A stretch of 64,000 nucleotides of DNA from Solidesulfovibrio carbinolicus (GCF_004135975.1 NZ_CP026538.1:4030001-4094000), one strand, 5' to 3'; numbered from the stretch's first letter, positions 32,939 to 41,388 are shown. Translations and numbers: made by a program. The notes: generated from the sequence alone by a model not told the origin.

Positions 32939-34240
32939 CTATTCTTCCTCGATGCCGTTGCGGTCGTCCACCACGCGCTTGGTCTTGCCAAAGGTGCGCG
33001 GCAGCGTGCCCGGGGCCATGATCTCCACCCAGCCGCGCACGAAGAGGTGCTTGCGCATTTCGATGGAAATGGCCTCGGACAGGTTCTGGTCCAGCTCCGG
33101 CCCGGTGCCGGGCTTGCGCTCCACCTTGACCACCATCTGGTCGCGGCCGTCGCGGCGCAGCAGGCGAATCTGGAACTCGCTGTCCACGTCCTTGAAATGC
33201 TCCAGCACACTGGCGATCTGGCCGGGGTAGATGTTGACCCCGCGAAACACGAACATGTCGTCGGAGCGGCCAAGGATCCGGTCGTGGCGCGGCATGGAAA
33301 GGCCGCACGGACACGGTTCGGGCAGCTGGCGGGTGAGGTCGCGGGTGCGGTAGCGGATCAGCGGCGCGGCTTCCTTGCACAGCGACGTGACCACCATCTC
33401 GCCGACCTCGCCCGGGGCCACCGGGGTGAGCGTCACCGGATCAAGGACTTCCAGGATGAACTTGTCGGCCCAGTAATGGATGCCCTGGTGGGCCGTGCAT
33501 TCCAGGCCCGCGCCGGGACCGTAAAGCTCGGTCATGCCGGTGATGTCAAAGCTCTCCTCGATGCCCAGCCACTTCTCGAAGCGCCGCCGCATCTTGTCGG
33601 TATGGGTCTCGGCTCCGAAAATCACCTTTTTGAGCTTCACGCGCTTGCGCAGATCGCGCTTGTGGACCTCCTCGGCCAAAAGCAGGGCCATGGAGGCGGT
33701 GGAGCACAGGCAGGTGGAACCCATGTCCTCAAGCAACTGGAGGTGGATCTCCATGTTGCCCGGACCCACCGGCAGGGCCATGGCCCCGAAATGTTCGCAG
33801 CCCAGCTGAAAGCCGGCCCCGGCCGTCCACAGGCCGTAGCCCACGGCGATCTGCACCCGGTCCAGGGTGGTCAGCCCGGCCAGCTCGTAGCAGCGGGCGA
33901 ACATCTCCTTCCAGGTATCGATGTCGCGCTGGGTGTAGGCCAAAATCTTGCGTTTGCCGGTGGTGCCGGACGAGGCGTGGATGCGCACCACCTCGGTCTC
34001 GGGCACGGACAGAAGCGGCAGGGGATAGCCCTGGCGCAGGTCCTCGACGGAGGTCAGCGGCAGGCTGGTCAGGTCGTCCAGGGTCAGGTTCTGGCCGGGT
34101 TCGTAGCCGGCCTCGGCCAAGCGTTCCCGGTAGACCGGGCTGCCGGCAAAGGCGTGGCGGCAGGTCCAGTTGAGGCCGGCGGCCTGGATGTCGGCGATGG
34201 CTTCGGCGGATAGATCGGGCAAAAAACGGTATGCAGACAT
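32939..34240 (-). CDS. paaK: Phenylacetate-CoA ligase / coenzyme F390 synthetase family
   Basis: A 433-residue adenylate-forming enzyme. The P-loop IHASSGTTGKRKIL is near residues 94-107, with FGAETHTDKMR, DITGMTELYGPG, YRTRDLTRQL and GRSDDMFVFRGVNIYPGQI. It activates an aryl acid, probably phenylacetate or a similar aromatic carboxylate, as its CoA thioester. In anaerobes this family often acts in aromatic amino-acid catabolism. GGAG lies 8 bases before the ATG. A DMT-type transporter gene follows upstream on the same strand with a 35-base gap, so they may be co-transcribed. Confidence 0.9.
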   Translation of the reverse strand: MSAYRFLPDLSAEAIADIQAAGLNWTCRHAFAGSPVYRERLAEAGYEPGQNLTLDDLTSLPLTSVEDLRQGYPLPLLSVPETEVVRIHASSGTTGKRKILAYTQRDIDTWKEMFARCYELAGLTTLDRVQIAVGYGLWTAGAGFQLGCEHFGAMALPVGPGNMEIHLQLLEDMGSTCLCSTASMALLLAEEVHKRDLRKRVKLKKVIFGAETHTDKMRRRFEKWLGIEESFDITGMTELYGPGAGLECTAHQGIHYWADKFILEVLDPVTLTPVAPGEVGEMVVTSLCKEAAPLIRYRTRDLTRQLPEPCPCGLSMPRHDRILGRSDDMFVFRGVNIYPGQIASVLEHFKDVDSEFQIRLLRRDGRDQMVVKVERKPGTGPELDQNLSEAISIEMRKHLFVRGWVEIMAPGTLPRTFGKTKRVVDDRNGIEEE

Positions 34241-34275
34241 GGACGGCTCCGAGTGGGCGGGATCGGTGGGGGCTT

Positions 34276-35142
34276 TTATCCGAAAACCGCGATAAAGAAA
34301 ACGCCCACCACCATCACCGCCGCCCCGGGCAGGCGATGGCCGAGGTCGGGCTCGCGAAAGACCGCCGCGCCAAGGAGCACGCCGAAAATGATGCTCAGGC
34401 GCTTGACGGCGATGACGTAGGACACCTGCGTCAGCGGCAGGGCGTGCATCTGGCAGAAAAGGCCCACGGCTTCCAGGAAACCGGCCGTGAGGATGGCCCA
34501 GGGAAAGCTCGGCAGGACGGCCAGGGTGCGCTTGAGGGTTCGGCCCAAAAACGGCAGCAGCCCCAGGGCCGTGGCCGTGTAGATGCTGGCCCCCCACAGG
34601 GCCGGGGACGAGGCTTGCAGCCCCAATTTGTCGATGTTGGCCCCGATGCTCCAGACCACGGCCACGGCCAGCATCAGCCGCGAACCGGCGTTGGTGAAAA
34701 GCGCCCGCACCGGGCCGAGCAGCCCGTGGCGGCGCTCCCGGAGATTAAGAACGTAAGCCCCGACAACCACCAGGGCGATGCCCGCAAGTCCGCCTGGACG
34801 CGGAAACTCCCCCAGGGTTATGGGCGAGGTTATGAGCAAAAAAAGCGGCGTGAAGGCCAGCATGGGCAACGTCAGCGACAAATCGCCGCGCGACAGGGCC
34901 AGGCCGTAAAGCCAGTAGGTCAGGCCGCCAAGGGCCCCGCCAAGGGCTAAAAGCGGCCAGAAGGACGGGGCCAGAACGACCTCGGCCGAGGGCGCGGCAA
35001 AAAGCCACAGGAACATGGCCGCGCCGGCGCTGTAGAGAAACATGGCCAGGGTCGGATCGGTCCGGCCCATGGCGGCTTTGAGGAAGGTGTCCTTGACCGC
35101 CTGGGTGGCGGCGGTGGTGAGGGAAAGCCAGAACCAGTGCAT
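34276..35142 (-). CDS. EamA/DMT-family membrane transporter
   Basis: A 288-residue protein with about ten hydrophobic segments in two EamA repeats (residues 4-140 and 150-288). AFTPLFLLITSPITLGE, and later VKRLSIIFGVLLGAAVFRE, are typical ends of each repeat. Probably a drug/metabolite exporter; the substrate is unknown. The ATG at 35142 was preferred over a TTG three codons upstream; neither has a good ribosome binding site. A palindromic operator-like sequence lies 15 bases upstream of the start. Confidence 0.85.
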   Translation of the reverse strand: MHWFWLSLTTAATQAVKDTFLKAAMGRTDPTLAMFLYSAGAAMFLWLFAAPSAEVVLAPSFWPLLALGGALGGLTYWLYGLALSRGDLSLTLPMLAFTPLFLLITSPITLGEFPRPGGLAGIALVVVGAYVLNLRERRHGLLGPVRALFTNAGSRLMLAVAVVWSIGANIDKLGLQASSPALWGASIYTATALGLLPFLGRTLKRTLAVLPSFPWAILTAGFLEAVGLFCQMHALPLTQVSYVIAVKRLSIIFGVLLGAAVFREPDLGHRLPGAAVMVVGVFFIAVFG

Positions 35143-35156
35143 AAGGCCCAATTGCC

Positions 35157-35176
35157 AACATAACGGATGTTATGTT
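35157..35176. promoter_or_regulatory. Operator-like palindrome before the EamA gene
   Basis: Perfect inverted repeat AACATAAC-GGAT-GTTATGTT in a short AT-rich patch between divergent genes. The arm length and spacing are typical of a dimeric repressor site. No regulator gene is adjacent. Confidence 0.5.
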
Positions 35177-35368
35177 TGAAAATATGTAAACGCATCCGTG
35201 GATATGGCTGGTTCCGGCTGCACTATGGCAGCGTAATCGAAACACGGCCCGCCGTGCCTGAATAGCCCGGCCGCGAGGGCCGTGTGCCGGGCACGGTACA
35301 GAGGCCCGGGGGCAAGGGCAAGGAACTTCGGCCGCCGGGCGGATGCCCGGTCGCCAAAGGAGAACGGC

Positions 35369-35905
35369 ATGGAGTGGGGGCAGGTGTTTCCGCTGGCCCC
35401 GGCGGCGCTCAAGACCGGCTGGTTGACGGCGCTGTTCGGCGGCATGTTGGTGCTGTGGGTGGGACTGTTTTTTTTCATCACCCACATGATCCAGGGCGCG
35501 GCCTCGGCGCGCATCGCCGTTTCCGGCGGCGTGCTTTCGGCCAAGGGCGGCTTCTACGGCCGCGACATCCCGCTTACCGACGTGGACGCGGCCGGCGCGT
35601 ATCGCCTGGACCTGAGCCAGGGCGGGCCCAAGGGGCTTATGTGGCGCACAAGCGGCGTGGGGCTGCCGGGGCTGGCCGCCGGCTGGTACCGGCTGACCGG
35701 CGGCGAAAAGGCCCTGGTCTTCGTCACGGACAAGGCCCGGGCCGTCTACGTGCCCACGCGCCTGGGCTACGCCCTGGTGGCCAGCCCGGCCGACCCGGAC
35801 GGGTTTTTAAACGCCCTGCGCCGGGCGGCCGCCGACGCCGCCAAGGACGCCGACGCGCCCCGGGCGTCGGACGCCCCGGCGACGGCCGCCGGCCCGGCGA
35901 CGTGA
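35369..35905 (+). CDS. Membrane-anchored PH-like domain protein
   Basis: 178 residues. One hydrophobic segment (about 19-40) precedes a beta-rich part (about 45-150): ISGGVLSAKGGFYGRDIPL-like strands (ARIAVSGGVLSAKGGFYG), GEKALVFVTDKARAVYVP and LVASPADPDGFLNALR. This resembles bacterial PH-domain proteins. The Ala/Asp-rich tail is low complexity. AAAGGAG lies 7 bases before the ATG. A 21-bp palindrome of the repeat family follows the stop by 22 bases. The role is unknown. Confidence 0.65.
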   Translation: MEWGQVFPLAPAALKTGWLTALFGGMLVLWVGLFFFITHMIQGAASARIAVSGGVLSAKGGFYGRDIPLTDVDAAGAYRLDLSQGGPKGLMWRTSGVGLPGLAAGWYRLTGGEKALVFVTDKARAVYVPTRLGYALVASPADPDGFLNALRRAAADAAKDADAPRASDAPATAAGPAT

Positions 35906-35927
35906 GGCGGAGGGGATGCCTTGGCGG

Positions 35928-35948
35928 CCGGGGGCCTGAGGCCCCCGG
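35928..35948 (+). repeat. 21-bp GC palindrome 3' of the PH-like gene
   Basis: Arms CCGGGGGCCT and AGGCCCCCGG around one G, preceded by GGCGG and followed by CCCCCCCAC. Family member; arms differ from the aroA copy in a compensating way. Confidence 0.8.
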
Positions 35949-35970
35949 CCCCCCCACATGGAGAAAAAGT

Positions 35971-36208
35971 TTAAGGGGTTATGGCGACTGCGGCGGCGTC
36001 CAACAGGTCGGCCGTTTCGACAAGCCCCCGCTCCTGGGCGCGCTGGCCGGGGAGTAGCCCGGGCGCGTCGGCCAGCCCCCGGCAGGACCTCGGGCACGAT
36101 GAGCCAGCCATGCCGGCAATCCCAATAGAGCGCGTCAAAGGACGGATAGCGCGCGAGAAACGTCAGATAGCCGGCCACGGCGGCCAGACAAGTGGGCGTA
36201 TCGGGCAT
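35971..36208 (-). pseudogene. Short orphan gene with a probable frameshift
   Basis: From an ATG at 36208 the frame reads MPDTPTCLAAVAGYLTFLAR, then YPSFDALYWDCRHGWLIVPE. Good protein-like sequence then continues one base out of frame: RGLADAPGLLPGQRAQERGL then VETADLLDAAAVAITP and a stop at 35971. The frame change falls in a run of five G. It could be a real disruption, a programmed slip or a sequencing error. I do not recognise the protein family. Confidence 0.4.
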
Positions 36209-36604
36209 GGGGTCTCGTACGAAGAAGCGGCTTCCCGCAGTGCCACGGGGGCTTACGAAAATCCACCAGTGACGAGGCGACGCGATGACGGCGACCAACC
36301 GTTGCTGTCGCCAACCAGCTGCAGCAGCCGGCCGACCGAACGGCAGTCTGCCTCCCTGCGCCTATTGTCATGACAACTATACACTTTTGAAATTGCCTAT
36401 TTTGCGACCAACCTCTTGCACTGGTCCATAAATTCTATATTATTAAAATAGTCTGAAAATGACTGCCGGCCATAGGCGAACAGCTCCCGAGCCGACACAT
36501 GGTCTGCACGAGACTGAAACGCCGCAAACGTTCCTTGCTGTTTGGCGTGAACCTGCCGACGTGACGCACAACAGCCAAGGACAAACACCATGGAGACAAT
36601 GACG
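36209..36604. other. Intergenic region, partly AT-rich
   Basis: No intact gene is seen. Around 36370-36470 composition drops to AT-rich. A minus-strand frame ending at 36397 reads like the tail of a protein (ELFAYGRQSFSDYFNNIEF then MDQCKRLVAK) but has no credible start, so it may be a 3' gene fragment. Confidence 0.4.
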
Positions 36605-36871
36605 ATGAAAGCTCTGCTGTCTGCTGCTGCCTTGCTGTCCGTGCTTTGCGCCGCCACCTTGGCCTTCGCCGGTCCCGACGACGCCAAATGGGTGGCGAAA
36701 TGCATCTCGGACAACAAGGATGCCAAGGTCTCCATTGAAGTCATCACCAAATACTGCACCTGCATGAACAACAAGATGGACGACAACGAAACGCTGTCCA
36801 TCACCGCCTGGGAAAAGACGCATCCGACCGAACAGGCCGCCTGCGACAAGGAATCGGGCTGGACGAAGTAG
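36605..36871 (+). CDS. Small secreted cysteine-containing protein
   Basis: 88 residues. MKALLSAAALLSVLCAATLA and FA form a signal peptide, with likely cleavage after FAG or AFA. The mature part of about 65 residues has four cysteines (AKCISD, YCTCMN, AACDKE), suggesting two disulfides or metal binding in the periplasm. The ATG at 36605 has GGAG 9 bases upstream; an ATG five codons earlier is equally possible. It is a single gene followed by a strong hairpin. The family is not recognised. Confidence 0.65.
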   Translation: MKALLSAAALLSVLCAATLAFAGPDDAKWVAKCISDNKDAKVSIEVITKYCTCMNNKMDDNETLSITAWEKTHPTEQAACDKESGWTK

Positions 36872-36914
36872 GTTCTCGCGCGCGGGACAACCACGGGCCC
36901 GCCCCCAAAACAAA

Positions 36915-36943
36915 CGACCGGAACCTGTGGGGGGTTCCGGTCG
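36915..36943. terminator. Hairpin downstream of the small secreted protein gene
   Basis: Stem CGACCGGAACC (36915-36925) with GGTTCCGGTCG (36933-36943). No T-run follows on the plus strand; on the minus strand it is followed by TTTGTTTT. Most likely it ends the small gene, perhaps bidirectionally. Confidence 0.5.
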
Positions 36944-37228
36944 CCGTCGTGGGGTTGGAGGGTTTTGGAGGTTGTGTGGGATGCGATTTATGGCTTGCCG
37001 GACGGTGCGATGACCGGCTTGCTTTTTTCCTATTGGGCCGGGCCGCCTGCGCCAGACGCCACTGGACAGGCGACCGCCCGGCTCCGGGTTGCCCCGTCGC
37101 GTTGGAATCGTTTCTAGAGCAATTGAGATTAAGAATCAAGATCAAAAAGAAGATTTTTCACAATTCCCTTTTTCCCCAATAAAAACAGCGACTCATTGGC
37201 CCTCAATACCATGAAAAAAACGCTGGGA
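36944..37228. other. Intergenic region
   Basis: No gene supported. The right part (37110-37190) is AT-rich without a clear promoter or terminator. It separates the plus-strand secreted-protein gene from the end of a minus-strand gene pair. Confidence 0.5.
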
Positions 37229-37729
37229 CTACCGGCCGCGACGGCGCAGACAGGCCGCGCCCAAGGCCAGATTGGCCAGCAGGCTCAGGCCCAGGACCAC
37301 GTCGCGCCAGTTCGGGCCGATGCCGGCCGTGGAAGCGGCCTGGGCGGGCACGGCGACTGGGCCAGGCGCAGGCGGTGCGGCAAGAGCGGGAGAGGCCGGA
37401 CCGGACGCCGGCCCAACCGTCACTTCCCGCTCGGCCCGGTGGCCCTGGCCGTCGTTGGCCGCCACGCGCCACACGCCGCGGCCCGACGGTAGGAAGGCGA
37501 ACCCTCCCTTGCCGTCGGTGCGGGCGCTTTGGTGGACGGTCCCGTCCGGGGCCGTCACCTGGACCTGGGCAAAGGCCATGGGGTCCCCGTCGGCGTAGAG
37601 GAAGACCATGGCCCGGGCCGCGCCCGGGTCCAGCTCGCGCGAGCCGACGCCGTGGGCCATCGCCCCGGCCGGGTGCCAGACAGCCGCGACAAGGCACAGC
37701 GCCGTAAGCGCGAGGGGCAGGCGGAACAT
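37229..37729 (-). CDS. Exported protein with C-terminal anchor (NikL-like)
   Basis: 166 residues: a signal peptide (residues 1-25, ending GAMAHG), a beta-sandwich region similar to carboxypeptidase-regulatory domains (ARAMVFLYADGDPMAFAQVQ, RTDGKGGFAFLPSGRGVWRV), a Pro/Ala-rich linker and a final membrane helix (VVLGLSLLANLALGAACL) followed by RRRGR. This layout matches the small component found with DUF4198 proteins in nickel/cobalt uptake systems. It starts 2 bases after the DUF4198 gene stop, so it is translationally coupled. No permease or ATPase is beside it. Confidence 0.6.
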   Translation of the reverse strand: MFRLPLALTALCLVAAVWHPAGAMAHGVGSRELDPGAARAMVFLYADGDPMAFAQVQVTAPDGTVHQSARTDGKGGFAFLPSGRGVWRVAANDGQGHRAEREVTVGPASGPASPALAAPPAPGPVAVPAQAASTAGIGPNWRDVVLGLSLLANLALGAACLRRRGR

Positions 37730-37731
37730 CG

Positions 37732-38505
37732 TTACTTCACGAAAAAGGTCAGGGTGGAACGCAGCACTTCCTGGTCCGCCGAACCGTCGGCCGGCACGGC
37801 CTTGGCTTCGGTGCGCACCAGCCACAAGCCGGCATGGGTCAGGCGCACCTTGGCCACGCCGCTGTCGTCGGTTTCGGTGTAATAGGCGTAGGTGTTGGGA
37901 TTTTTGGTAAACCCGTCATAGGTGGCCAGCACCGTGGCCGGCATGGGCTGGCCGTCCAAGAGCACCTTGACCGGCAGATCCTCGCCCACCTTGGCCTTGG
38001 CCGGATCGATCAGGGGCACGAGCTCCAGGCGCGCCCCGACCAGGGCGTCGAAGCCGGCCGTCTCGCCGCCCACGGCCACGAGGCCCTTGGCGAACTTCTC
38101 GTAGCGGTTGCTCTTGGTCGCGCCGGGCAGCTCCTTTTTGGTCCCCTTTTTCATGCCCTCCGGGGTCAGGCTCCAGACCTGGGGCAGACGGTGGACATAG
38201 ACGATGCCCGTGCCGGGCTTGGCGAAGACCGCCTGGCCGTCGTAGGTCAGGCCTTTCTCGTTGGCTTTAAGGGCCACCTCGGCCAGCTTGCCGCCTTCCA
38301 GCACGAAGGCCTTGACGTCGGGCGCGGCTTCCAGTTCCTCGCTTTCAATAAACACGTGGGCCGAATGGACGCCAAAAGGCAGGGCCTTGCCCGGCACGGC
38401 CGTCTCGGCCCCGGGTTTGACCACGGTCTCATGGGCCAGGGCCGGTCCGGCCGCAAGCAAGGCTCCGGCCAGGAACAACGTCAGACGTTTGATCAGGCTG
38501 TGCAT
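37732..38505 (-). CDS. DUF4198 periplasmic protein (NikK-like, metal uptake)
   Basis: 257 residues with signal peptide (RLTLFLAGALLAAGPALAHE). HETVVKPG right after the predicted cleavage site gives an N-terminal histidine typical of metal-handling exported proteins. The body is beta-rich (HSAHVFIESEELE; YAYYTETDDSGVAKVRLTHAGLWLV). DUF4198 proteins accompany CbiMQO/NikMQO-type nickel or cobalt transporters. Here only the small partner is adjacent, but cbiC of cobalamin synthesis lies divergently 165 bases away, which fits cobalt. Confidence 0.7.
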   Translation of the reverse strand: MHSLIKRLTLFLAGALLAAGPALAHETVVKPGAETAVPGKALPFGVHSAHVFIESEELEAAPDVKAFVLEGGKLAEVALKANEKGLTYDGQAVFAKPGTGIVYVHRLPQVWSLTPEGMKKGTKKELPGATKSNRYEKFAKGLVAVGGETAGFDALVGARLELVPLIDPAKAKVGEDLPVKVLLDGQPMPATVLATYDGFTKNPNTYAYYTETDDSGVAKVRLTHAGLWLVRTEAKAVPADGSADQEVLRSTLTFFVK

Positions 38506-38556
38506 GGAACTTCCCCTCTTAAGTACTTTTAAAAAATTTCATATACGACGTTTCGT

Positions 38557-38585
38557 CTTAAATATTTTTTCGTAACACGTGTCAA
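38557..38585 (-). promoter_or_regulatory. Promoter candidate for the DUF4198 pair
   Basis: Minus-strand TTGACA (38580-38585) with TTTAAG at 17 bases (38557-38562), or TATTTA at 15, in an AT-rich patch. A short GACGTTTCGTC inverted repeat (38547-38557) overlaps the -10 region and could be an operator. Confidence 0.5.
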
Positions 38586-38669
38586 CAACGTTTTCCCTCA
38601 CACCCCGTACTCCAGACGATCCTTGGCCCCGCCCCGAAACCCGGATAGGATGGCCCAAAGGAGGCGCTC

Positions 38670-39326
38670 ATGCCGCATACCTCGCCCATCCAGCCCATCT
38701 TCGCCCCGGACGCCATCGAGGCCGCCTCCCTGGCCATCATCGACGCCGAGGTCCCCGAGCCGCGTCCCTACGACGGCCCGCGCTGGGACGTCGTGCGCCG
38801 GCTCATCCACACCACCGCCGACTTCGAACTGCTTGATCTGGTCCGCTTTTCCGAAGGCGCGGTCCGGGCCGGCATCCGGGCCATTGAGACTGGGGCCACC
38901 ATCGTCACGGACACCGAGATGGCCCGCTGCGCCATACCGCCCCGGCGGCTGGCCCCCTTTGGCTGCGCCGTGCGCTGTTTCATGAACGACCCGGAGGTGG
39001 CGGCGGCGGCCAAGGCCGCCGGTTCCACCCGGGCCGCCTTGGCCGTGGATTTCGCCCTGGATCTGCCCGGGCCGCTTATTTTCGCCATCGGCAACGCCCC
39101 CACCGCCCTGCTGCGGCTTATATCCCGCATCGACGGCGGCGCGCCCGCCCCGGCCCTGGTGGTCGGGATGCCGGTGGGTTTCGTCAACGCCGCCCAGTCC
39201 AAGGCCCTGCTCATGACCCGGGCCGACGTACCCTGGATCGCCATCGCCGGCCGCAAGGGCGGCTCGGCCCTGGCCGGGGCCACCATAAACGCCCTGGCCA
39301 TCCTGGCCGGAGCCGAAACGGCCTGA
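38670..39326 (+). CDS. cbiC: Precorrin-8X / cobalt-precorrin-8 methylmutase
   Basis: 218 residues, the usual length. The enzyme moves the C-11 methyl to C-12 to give hydrogenobyrinic or cobyrinic acid. The catalytic histidine region is VRRLIHTTADFELLDLVRFS; GATIVTDTEMARCAIP and later AIGNAPTALLRL and VGMPVGFVNAAQSK are conserved. AAAGGAG lies 7 bases before the ATG. It stands alone, divergent from the metal-uptake-like pair. Given the anaerobe, the cobalt-early (CbiC) form is more likely than CobH. Confidence 0.92.
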   Translation: MPHTSPIQPIFAPDAIEAASLAIIDAEVPEPRPYDGPRWDVVRRLIHTTADFELLDLVRFSEGAVRAGIRAIETGATIVTDTEMARCAIPPRRLAPFGCAVRCFMNDPEVAAAAKAAGSTRAALAVDFALDLPGPLIFAIGNAPTALLRLISRIDGGAPAPALVVGMPVGFVNAAQSKALLMTRADVPWIAIAGRKGGSALAGATINALAILAGAETA

Positions 39327-39463
39327 GGCCCCTGCGCCTCAGGTCGGTTTGGCTTGAGGCGTGAAACGGAACAATACGGCGCGGGGGATGCTGCGGGACA
39401 TTTGAAAGCCTGGGCTGCGACCATGCGCCTTGCCGCTCCGAGCCGTGACTGGCCGGCGGCCAT

Positions 39464-39498
39464 GAAAAAGGGCCGGATCAACACGGTCGATCCGGCCC
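39464..39498 (-). terminator. Terminator of ychF
   Basis: Minus-strand stem GGGCCGGATC with GATCCGGCCC (39470-39479 and 39489-39498), followed by TTTTT on that strand. It lies 52 bases after the ychF stop. Confidence 0.85.
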
Positions 39499-39549
39499 GA
39501 ATAAGGGCATGTTCGAGCCCGGGGCCGAGCCCCGGCGCCCCCGTTGCGG

Positions 39550-40659
39550 CTAGACATTGAACAAAAAATGCACCACGTCGGCGTCGGCCATGACGTATTC
39601 CTTGCCTTCCTGGCGCAGGACGCCGGCGGCCCGGCATTTGGCCTCGGTCTGGTGCTTGAGGTAGTCCTCGAAACCGATGACCTCGGCCCGGATAAACCCG
39701 CGCTCGATGTCGGAATGGATCTGCCCGGCGGCGGCCGGAGCCTTGGTCCCGGCGGCGATGGTCCAGGCCCGGACTTCCTTGGGGCCGGCCGTGAAAAAGC
39801 TTAAAAGCCCAAGCGTCCGGTAGGCCAGGCGCACCACGCTGTCCAGGCCCGACTCGTCAAGATTGTAGGAGGCCAGGAACTCCAGGCGCTCCTCGTCGGT
39901 CAGCCCGGCCAGATCCTCTTCCATGCGGGCGCACACCACCACCGTCTCGGCCCCGCGCGATTCGGCGATGGCCCGGACCTTGGCCACCAGGGGATTGTCG
40001 GGCTGGCCCAGGTCCCCTTCGGCCACGTTGGCGCAGTAGATGACGCGCTTGGCCGAAAGCGGGCGGATCTCGTCGAAAAGGGCGATCATGCCCGGCGTAT
40101 CGACCCCGTCCACGGAACTGGCCGGCTGGCCGTTCATGAGATGGTCGAGCAGGCGCTTGCCGGCCTCGACCTTGTCGAGCAGGTCGCGGTCCTTGCTGCC
40201 CTTGGTCTGCTTCACCATGCGGTCGAGCCGGTTTTCCAGCACCTGGGCGTCGGCCAGGATGAGCTCGGCGTCGATGACCGCGATGTCCCGGGCCGGGTCC
40301 ACCGAACCCGAGACATGGACCACGTCGTCGTCCTCGAAAGCCCGGGCCACATGGATGATGACCTCGGTTTCACGGATGTGGGCCAGAAACTTGTTGCCCA
40401 GGCCCTCGCCCTTGCTGGCTCCGGCGACCAGGCCGGCGATGTCGGTGAAACGCACCGTGGCCGGCAGCACCTGCTGGGGCCGCACCAGCTCGGCCAGGGC
40501 GGTCAGGCGCGGGTCCGGCACCGGCACGATGGCCACGTTGGGTTCGATGGTGCAGAACGGATAGTTGGCGGCCTGGGCGTTCTGGGCCTTGGTCAGGGCG
40601 TTGAAAAGCGTGGATTTGCCGACGTTTGGCAGACCCACGATGCCGACGGAGAGGGCCAT
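39550..40659 (-). CDS. ychF: Ribosome-binding ATPase YchF (Obg family)
   Basis: A 369-residue cytoplasmic P-loop protein. G1 GIVGLPNVGKSTLFNAL, G2/G3 region FTDIAGLVAGASKGEGLGN, a coiled-coil insert (about 130-200) and the C-terminal TGS domain with the family ending EYVMADADVVHFLFNV. YchF lacks the usual GTP-specific NKxD and prefers ATP. It associates with ribosomes and is linked to stress responses. The start ATG at 40659 is followed by ALSVG; the ribosome binding site is weak (AAAGGATC). A 100-base gap with a terminator separates it from the upstream lipoprotein gene. Confidence 0.95.
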   Translation of the reverse strand: MALSVGIVGLPNVGKSTLFNALTKAQNAQAANYPFCTIEPNVAIVPVPDPRLTALAELVRPQQVLPATVRFTDIAGLVAGASKGEGLGNKFLAHIRETEVIIHVARAFEDDDVVHVSGSVDPARDIAVIDAELILADAQVLENRLDRMVKQTKGSKDRDLLDKVEAGKRLLDHLMNGQPASSVDGVDTPGMIALFDEIRPLSAKRVIYCANVAEGDLGQPDNPLVAKVRAIAESRGAETVVVCARMEEDLAGLTDEERLEFLASYNLDESGLDSVVRLAYRTLGLLSFFTAGPKEVRAWTIAAGTKAPAAAGQIHSDIERGFIRAEVIGFEDYLKHQTEAKCRAAGVLRQEGKEYVMADADVVHFLFNV

Positions 40660-40723
40660 GGGGCGATGATCCTTTTGCGGCGGGGCCTCCGCCGGACGGG
40701 GCCGGGAAACGGCCGTTGGCAGG

Positions 40724-40754
40724 AAAAAAGCCGGGCGGCGGTAGGCCGCCCGGC
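40724..40754 (-). terminator. Terminator of the YajG-like lipoprotein gene
   Basis: Minus-strand stem GCCGGGCGGC with GCCGCCCGGC (40730-40739 and 40745-40754), then TTTTTT on that strand, 5 bases after the stop codon. Confidence 0.85.
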
Positions 40755-40758
40755 CGGG

Positions 40759-41388
40759 CTACTTGATGTCGCGGGTGCGCAGCACGGTTTTTTGCATGAA
40801 CGCGATGAGTTCGTAGTCCGAGGCCATGCGGCTTAAGGCCTTGGACACAGTCATGCTGAGCAGCTTGTCGAACTCCGGCTCCACGCCCTCGGCCGGCAGC
40901 TTCCAGACCGTGTCGGCCTCGTAGCGCCGGGTCATTATCTGGCCGTTGTTGTCGGCCGTGACCTTGACCGCGCACACGGCCTTGGCGGCCAGATGCGCGC
41001 CCTCGTGGGACGGCTTGTAGGCCAGCTCCACGAGCTCCACCGTGACCGTGCGCACCACGGATTCCCGGGCCGGCGACGGTGTGAACCCCTTGTCGCGAAG
41101 GCCCTTCTCCACGGCCGCGTGGATGGCCGGCGAAGGATCGCAGGCCGTTTGCAGCTTGCCGGCGAACGACGATTGGGGATTGCACAGCCCCACTTCGTCG
41201 TTGGGCCGGGCGTCCTTGACGGACACGGACACGTCCACGCCGCGCCCGAGCGCCTCGGGCTCGACCACCACCGACGGCGTCACCGTCGCTTTCTGGCCGC
41301 CGCAGCCCCCAAGGGCCAAAACCAGGACCAAGGCCGCAAAAAGGGCCGACGCCCGAAGGCGTCGGCGCGAAGACGAATGGTTGTTCAT
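40759..41388 (-). CDS. YajG-like lipoprotein
   Basis: 209 residues. Signal sequence with lipobox LVLALGGCGG (acylated Cys about 29). The mature part has SVVVEPEALGRGVDVSVSVKD, VEKGLRDKGFTP, VTVELVELAYKPS and a final region around YELIAFMQKTV, resembling the YajG family of outer-membrane lipoproteins of unclear role. It lies 39 bases after tpx on the same strand and ends with its own terminator. Confidence 0.7.
   Translation of the reverse strand: MNNHSSSRRRLRASALFAALVLVLALGGCGGQKATVTPSVVVEPEALGRGVDVSVSVKDARPNDEVGLCNPQSSFAGKLQTACDPSPAIHAAVEKGLRDKGFTPSPARESVVRTVTVELVELAYKPSHEGAHLAAKAVCAVKVTADNNGQIMTRRYEADTVWKLPAEGVEPEFDKLLSMTVSKALSRMASDYELIAFMQKTVLRTRDIK

Noticed and set aside
36949-37182. A 77-codon plus-strand frame
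   Set aside because: No ribosome binding site, no recognisable protein pattern, and it spans an AT-rich non-coding patch.
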